Below the pieces are notes generated by a model, which had not been told where the DNA came from, ran no database searches, and worked only from the letters and a program-made list of their open reading frames with translations. A stretch of 8,431 nucleotides of DNA, from assembly GCA_002469545.1 (NCBI GenBank), contig DKMK01000106.1, positions 1-8,431 on the forward strand, written 5' to 3'. Source of the stretch: Rhodobacterales bacterium UBA7416. Lineage in GTDB: Bacteria > Pseudomonadota > Alphaproteobacteria > Rhodobacterales > Rhodobacteraceae. The position numbers and the translations under genes are program-made. Shown here one piece after another: positions 3,905 to 8,431 of this stretch. Numbering within the stretch: the first letter of the stretch is position 1; every line of letters begins with the position of its first letter.

Positions 3905-6900
3905 TTGCAGTTTAGCAAACTCAGATTGACAGGATTCAAAAGTTTCGTGGACCCCACGGAGCTGGTAATCGCTGATGGCCTGACAGGGGTCGTTGGCCCA
4001 AACGGTTGTGGTAAATCGAATCTACTCGAAGCATTGCGCTGGGTCATGGGCGAAAACCGCCCCAAAGCAATGCGCGGTGGCGGAATGGAAGATGTGATTT
4101 TTGCAGGAGCATCATCGCGCCCGGCACGAAATTATGCCGAAGTCTCGCTTTTAATCGACAACACACAACGCCTCGCACCTGCCGCATTCAATACCCAAGA
4201 CGTGCTCGAAGTTCACCGTCGCATCACCCGTGATATCGGGTCCGCCTACAAAACCAATGGAAAAGAGGTTCGCGCTCGCGACGTTCAAATGCTGTTCGCC
4301 GATGCCTCAACGGGTGCGCACTCCCCTGCACTCGTGCGTCAGGGGCAAATTTCAGAACTGATCAACGCCAAACCCAAGGCACGCCGCCGCGTACTGGAAG
4401 AGGCTGCGGGGATTTCCGGCCTATACCAACGCCGCCACGAAGCAGAACTGAAACTACGCGGCGCAGAAACAAACCTGAGCCGCGTTGATGATGTCGTCGA
4501 ACAGCTCGACAGCCAACTCGGATCACTTGCCCGTCAAGCACGCCAAGCAAAACGTTACCGCGAAATTGGTACTGAACTGCGCCAGTCTGAAGGCCTGTTA
4601 TTATACCGCCGCTGGCGCGAAGCAGACGTCGCACGTCAAGCTGCCAGCGATGAATTGACATTGGCAACCAAAGCCGCCGCAACTGCCCAAACAGAAGCAT
4701 CTCAATCCCTCAAAGCACGCGAGCTACTCGAAGGCAAAGTTCCACCACTTCGCGAAGAAGAAGCAATCGCCGCAGCAGTTGTTCAACGCCTGACTGTCCA
4801 GCGTGATACCTTAGCAGACCAAGAGGCGCGCGCACGCGATCAAATCGAAACGCTACAATCACGCATCGCGCAACTGGGCAATGATATCGACCGCGAAGCA
4901 GGTCTAAACAAAGACGCCGAAGAAACAATCAAACGCCTCGATTGGGAACAAGATCAAATTCAAAAGGCATCCTTGGGCCACGAAGAAAAACTAAACGCCG
5001 ACAATCTTGCCGCCCGTGACGCTGCCGGCATCATGCAAGAAAAAGAAAGCGATCTCGATAAACTAACCGAAGATTCTGCTCGCCTATCCGCACGTCACCA
5101 ATCCGCGCACCGTCTGTTAACGCAGGCGCAATCGGTACTGGAAAAACGCCAAACAGATTCAGACGCCGCCGTTGGAAATGTCCTCTCCGCAGAACAAGGT
5201 TTAGAAGAAGCCCAGGAGCGTCTCGAACAATCCATCTCAACTCGCGCCATGACCCAAGAAGCAATGCTCCAAGCCGAAGCAAAACTCCTTGAAATCGAAG
5301 GCCAACGTTCAGACGCCCAAGCATACGACAGCGATGCGCGCGCTGCCCTGTCCGAATCCGAAGGCGAAGCAAACGCCCTTCGCGCCGAAGTCGCGGCATT
5401 GGAACGGGTGATCGCACGCGACAGCGCTGACGGTAAGCAACTGCTGGATAGCATCCGCGCCGCCAAGGGCTACGAGGCCGCACTGGGCGCGGCACTTGCC
5501 GATGACCTAAAAGCTCCCGTTGTGGACACAGATGGGCTTTCAGGCTGGGCGCAACTGTCTGATTATGCCAATGCAAACGACTTACCATCAGGCGCCGAAC
5601 CATTGGCCGCACACGTAAACGCGCCTACTGTCCTAAAGCGCCGCCTCAGCCAAATCGGCGTTGTTTCTCGCACCGACGGCCCCCGTCTCCAAGGCGATCT
5701 AAAGCCGGGCCAACGTTTGGTCTCCACCGACGGCGACCTGTGGCGCTGGGATGGCTTCCGCCAAGGTGGCGATGACGCCCCATCCGCCGCCGCACTACGT
5801 CTCCAACAAATGAACCGCCTCGAAGAGTTACGCGAAATATTGGCCTTGGCCACATCACGCCTCGAGGCATCCCAAGAAAACTTCGACCGCGTTCACAAAA
5901 CACTCCAAGATTTGGTTCAAGCTGACCGCGACGCCCGCACGGCACGCAAATCCGCAGACGACGCCGCCACAAACGCCACCCGCCAAATGTCGCGGAGCGA
6001 AGCAGACCGCGATCAACTAAGCGGCAAAGTCGAAAACCTTAAACTCGCACAGGCTCGCCTCGAAGAAGAAACCTACGCCGCCGACGAAGCCTTAAAAGAA
6101 GCGCAAAAAGGCATCACCGATTTGGGTGATCTGGACGCCGCGCGCAATGCAGTCGAAGCTACCAAAATCGCCGTCGAAGCGGCCCGCATGACGATGCTGA
6201 CCAAACGCTCGATGTTCGACGAAACCCGTCGCGAAGGCGAAGCACGCACAAAACGTCGCCAAGAAATCATCCAAGAGGTTTCAGGCTGGCGTCACCGCCT
6301 CTCCACCGCGGAAAAACGGATTTCTGAATTGGCCGAACGCAAAGACCACTCAGAAATCGAATTGAAATCAGCAACCCAAGCCCCCGATGAAATCGCCGCC
6401 AAACGCGACGAACTCTCCAACGCAATCACCACCGCCGATACCCGCCTAAAACAGGCCTCTGATGCATTGGCTATCGGCGAAAGCGAACTGCGAAAATCCG
6501 AACAAGCTGAACGCGACGCCGAACGCAGCGCTTCTGAAAATCGCGAAAAACGCGCCCGCGCTGATGCCGTTGCCGAAGCCGCGACAATCCAAGTGGCCGC
6601 CGCCGCCGATCGCATCCGCGAAGACTTGGACGTCGCTCCCGAGGCACTGCTTGAAACGCTGGAAACCGACCCTGAAAAAATGCCACCCGCCGACCGCATC
6701 GAAGCAGACGTTGCACGCCTTCGCCGCCAACGCGACGCCCTTGGCGCGGTCAACCTACGCGCCGAAGAAGACGCAAAAGAAGTCAGCGAAGAACGCGATA
6801 CATTAGTCGTCGAAAAAGAAGACCTAGAGGAAGCGATCAAAGCCCTCCGCGTCGGCATCGCATCCCTAAACAAAGAGGGCCGCGAACGCCTGTTGGCCGC

Positions 6901-7360
6901 TTTCGACGAAGTAAACAAAAACTTCTCACGCCTGTTCAAAACCCTGTTCGGTGGCGGCGAAGCAAATCTGGTACTGGTCGAAAGTGATGACCCACTCGAA
7001 GCTGGCCTCGAAATCATGTGCCAACCGCCCGGCAAAAAACTCTCCACCCTGTCACTCCTATCAGGCGGCGAACAAACCCTAACGGCACTGGCCCTGATCT
7101 TCGCCGTCTTCTTGGCCAACCCCGCCCCGATCTGTGTATTGGACGAGGTCGACGCCCCACTGGACGACGCGAACGTAAACCGGTTCTGTGACATGCTGGA
7201 CGAAATGATCGCCGCCACAGACACCCGTTTCCTAATCATCACCCACCACGCCGTAACCATGTCCCGCATGGACCGCCTGTTCGGCGTAACAATGGCGGAG
7301 CAGGGTGTGAGCCAGCTGGTATCAGTTGATTTGCAGGCCGCGGAAGAGATGATTGATTAG
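3905..7360 (+). CDS. smc: Chromosome segregation protein SMC
   Basis: A full-length 1151-aa SMC ATPase, the core of the Smc-ScpAB condensin that compacts and separates sister chromosomes. The N-terminal head has FKSFVDPT (11-18) and Walker A GPNGCGKS (31-38). Two long coiled-coil arms (about 170-510 and 630-1000), rich in Ala, Glu, Arg and Lys, flank a compact hinge (about 515-625) that begins near GYEAALGAALADDL and ends at LWRWDGF, the form usual in alphaproteobacteria. The C-terminal head has the ABC signature LSGGEQ (1052-1057) and Walker B ending LDEVD (1079-1083), followed by the D-loop and a switch-type His in IITHHA. The start is TTG at 3905: no suitable in-frame ATG lies nearby, the protein then begins MQFSKLRLTGFKSF as in relatives, and AAAAGG lies 8 nt upstream. 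ScpA and ScpB are not in the window. A following SUKH gene begins 1 nt after the stop but differs in composition. Confidence 0.98.
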   Translation: MQFSKLRLTGFKSFVDPTELVIADGLTGVVGPNGCGKSNLLEALRWVMGENRPKAMRGGGMEDVIFAGASSRPARNYAEVSLLIDNTQRLAPAAFNTQDVLEVHRRITRDIGSAYKTNGKEVRARDVQMLFADASTGAHSPALVRQGQISELINAKPKARRRVLEEAAGISGLYQRRHEAELKLRGAETNLSRVDDVVEQLDSQLGSLARQARQAKRYREIGTELRQSEGLLLYRRWREADVARQAASDELTLATKAAATAQTEASQSLKARELLEGKVPPLREEEAIAAAVVQRLTVQRDTLADQEARARDQIETLQSRIAQLGNDIDREAGLNKDAEETIKRLDWEQDQIQKASLGHEEKLNADNLAARDAAGIMQEKESDLDKLTEDSARLSARHQSAHRLLTQAQSVLEKRQTDSDAAVGNVLSAEQGLEEAQERLEQSISTRAMTQEAMLQAEAKLLEIEGQRSDAQAYDSDARAALSESEGEANALRAEVAALERVIARDSADGKQLLDSIRAAKGYEAALGAALADDLKAPVVDTDGLSGWAQLSDYANANDLPSGAEPLAAHVNAPTVLKRRLSQIGVVSRTDGPRLQGDLKPGQRLVSTDGDLWRWDGFRQGGDDAPSAAALRLQQMNRLEELREILALATSRLEASQENFDRVHKTLQDLVQADRDARTARKSADDAATNATRQMSRSEADRDQLSGKVENLKLAQARLEEETYAADEALKEAQKGITDLGDLDAARNAVEATKIAVEAARMTMLTKRSMFDETRREGEARTKRRQEIIQEVSGWRHRLSTAEKRISELAERKDHSEIELKSATQAPDEIAAKRDELSNAITTADTRLKQASDALAIGESELRKSEQAERDAERSASENREKRARADAVAEAATIQVAAAADRIREDLDVAPEALLETLETDPEKMPPADRIEADVARLRRQRDALGAVNLRAEEDAKEVSEERDTLVVEKEDLEEAIKALRVGIASLNKEGRERLLAAFDEVNKNFSRLFKTLFGGGEANLVLVESDDPLEAGLEIMCQPPGKKLSTLSLLSGGEQTLTALALIFAVFLANPAPICVLDEVDAPLDDANVNRFCDMLDEMIAATDTRFLIITHHAVTMSRMDRLFGVTMAEQGVSQLVSVDLQAAEEMID

Positions 7361-7361
7361 G

Positions 7362-7952
7362 ATGGATAATCTAGCGGAAATTTTGGAAGCGCCATTTCCA
7401 TTTGGCCCCGTTGACCTAGAGGCCTTATCAGACTTTGAAATAGAAGTTGGTCATGCCTTGCCTTCGGATTTTCGCGAATACCTTTTAGCGTTTAATGGTT
7501 CTTGCTTTAAGAAGGATATTTACACCTCATCAGATGATGGCTGGGAAGCAATTGGAATTGGCCACGTCTATGGTTTGCACGAAGGCCCAGACTATTTTCA
7601 ACTTTTAAAAAATTGGAAATTATACGAAAAATATGACCTTCAAGCATGGAAATGGAAATTAAAGAAGTTCGTTGTTTTTGCTGATACTGGAACAGGCGAA
7701 CAACTTGCGATTAACACAAAAAACGGTTCGGTTTGGCTTTACTTACATGACTGGGAACCACGCTTATTTAGAATGCCTGGACAGTTCATGAAAATAGAAA
7801 ATAGTTTCAGCGACTTTTTACAAAAACTTGAGTCCGAGGAAGAGCATGATGCGCGAATGACGGGAAATCCACGTTATGATGCTTTTAAGAAGCAATTAGC
7901 AGAGCTAGAAGCGAAGCGCGAAGCAGAAGTAGAACAGGGAATGTGGGACTAA
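7362..7952 (+). CDS. SMI1/KNR4 (SUKH) family protein
   Basis: A 196-aa soluble protein. The SUKH-fold signature is visible: FEIEVGHALPSDFREYLLAFNG (25-46) and the later core FVVFADTGTGEQLAI then GSVWLYLHDWE (103-132), where the Asp-Thr and following strands are typical. A charged C-terminal helix (about 165-192) is rich in Lys and Glu. In bacteria many SUKH proteins are immunity proteins that neutralise polymorphic or contact-dependent toxins; others are of unknown role. No toxin gene is seen next to it. The ATG at 7362 is chosen over an in-frame TTG at 7353, which would overlap smc; TAGG directly before it and GGAAGAG 13 nt upstream are poor ribosome-binding sites. Base composition stands out: three sampled 60-nt rows here have 18, 23 and 25 G+C, against 39 in a row of smc, which suggests recent acquisition. 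Confidence 0.85.
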   Translation: MDNLAEILEAPFPFGPVDLEALSDFEIEVGHALPSDFREYLLAFNGSCFKKDIYTSSDDGWEAIGIGHVYGLHEGPDYFQLLKNWKLYEKYDLQAWKWKLKKFVVFADTGTGEQLAINTKNGSVWLYLHDWEPRLFRMPGQFMKIENSFSDFLQKLESEEEHDARMTGNPRYDAFKKQLAELEAKREAEVEQGMWD

Positions 7953-7962
7953 TCCCACATTC
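7939..7962. terminator. 10-bp inverted repeat straddling the SUKH stop codon
   Basis: GAATGTGGGA (7939-7948) and TCCCACATTC (7953-7962) are perfect complements around a CTAA loop that contains the TAA stop of the SUKH gene. It sits between two convergent genes, so it may serve as a bidirectional terminator or 3'-end protector. Neither strand shows a proper U tract after the stem, so it is not a classical intrinsic terminator. Confidence 0.45.
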
Positions 7963-7980
7963 ATTCTGTGTGAAACTAAA

Positions 7981-8431
7981 TCACAACTTCCCAATCAACG
8001 CCTTCGTCGGCCAAGCATCAGCAGGCAATCCCACACGCTTCTGCTCCTTCTGAACAGCCGCTCGGGTTTTCGCTCCTAAAATCCCATCAACCTTACCCAC
8101 ATCATGCCCACGGGCCTTCAGCTTCTTTTGCAATTTCACCATATCCGCACCCGACAACGGCGCATCAGGGCTACCCGCATTAAACCGCGGCGCACCGTTC
8201 AAACGTGTGGCGAAATAGGCCGCCGAAGTCACATTCACCAACGACTTGTTCCATTTGAAATAAACGTCAAAGTTATCAAACACCAAAAACGCTGGCCCCT
8301 TGCGGCCCTCTGGCAACAACAACGATGCGTTCAACTTACTGGATGCCTTGCCGCGCAATTTCACACCCTGCTTGGTCCAGCTGGAAACCTTTTGCGGTTT
8401 ACCCAACCCTGTTTTCGACCAATCCAAATTC
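7981..8431 (-). CDS. MltB-type lytic murein transglycosylase, C-terminal part (runs off right edge)
   Basis: The last 149 residues are present; the frame is still open at the edge. The N-terminal visible half has the end of the SLT_2/MltB catalytic domain: LLLPEGRKGPAFLVFDNFDV followed by a WNKSLVNVTSAAYFATRLNG stretch, matching the Asn-aromatic-Trp-Asn-x-Ser-x-x-Tyr pattern near the end of that domain. The last 58 residues form a peptidoglycan-binding (PG_binding_1) domain with LQKKLKARGHDVGKVDGILG and the TRAAV helix. Such enzymes cleave the MurNAc-GlcNAc bond in the periplasm to form 1,6-anhydro ends. The catalytic Glu and any signal peptide lie outside the window. The gene is convergent with the SUKH gene, 28 nt apart. 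Confidence 0.8.
   Translation of the reverse strand, partial: NLDWSKTGLGKPQKVSSWTKQGVKLRGKASSKLNASLLLPEGRKGPAFLVFDNFDVYFKWNKSLVNVTSAAYFATRLNGAPRFNAGSPDAPLSGADMVKLQKKLKARGHDVGKVDGILGAKTRAAVQKEQKRVGLPADAWPTKALIGKL

Noticed and set aside
6292..7269. A 325-codon Ser/Arg-rich open frame antisense to the end of smc.
   Set aside because: Composition is that expected opposite a GC-rich coding frame; the sense strand encodes the conserved SMC ATPase head.

Overview
The window looks like chromosomal DNA of an alphaproteobacterium, most likely a Rhodobacterales (Roseobacter-type) organism. The reasons are the SMC protein, whose N-terminus and short hinge are of the type familiar from that order, the aerobic-type cobalamin genes cobW and cobN, and the CbtB/CbtA cobalt transporter pair behind a cobalamin riboswitch. 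This assignment rests on recognising protein families by eye, not on a search.

Left part (1-3754): a cobalt-uptake and cobalamin-synthesis locus, read mostly on the minus strand. From right to left it holds a cobalamin riboswitch (about 3499-3754), cbtB, cbtA, and a small His-rich membrane-anchored protein whose start lies 2 nt after the cbtA stop. A DUF1636 metal-binding-type gene on the plus strand follows. Then come cobW with a long His/Asp/Glu tract, a GNAT acetyltransferase sharing an ATGA overlap with cobW, and the first 29 codons of cobN, which runs off the left edge. A plausible flow is Co2+ capture and import (His-rich protein, CbtA, CbtB), handling in the cytoplasm (CobW, perhaps DUF1636) and insertion into the corrin ring (CobN). 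The DUF1636 gene sits in antisense orientation inside this otherwise minus-strand series, with 0 nt between its stop and that of the His-rich gene.

Middle (3755-3904): a compact divergent control region between the riboswitch and smc. It contains a 12-bp perfect palindrome, a perfect DnaA-box 9-mer, a terminator-like hairpin facing smc, a candidate smc promoter and two GANTC sites.

Right part (3905-8431): a full-length smc (1151 aa, TTG start), then an AT-rich SMI1/KNR4 (SUKH) family gene that looks acquired. A 10-bp inverted repeat straddles the latter's stop codon, and the C-terminal end of a MltB-type lytic transglycosylase with a peptidoglycan-binding domain runs off the right edge on the minus strand.

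Most of the window is recognisable. The parts least well explained are the His-rich exported protein in the cbt operon, the DUF1636 gene embedded antisense in the locus, the GNAT between cobW and cobN, and the orphan SUKH gene.
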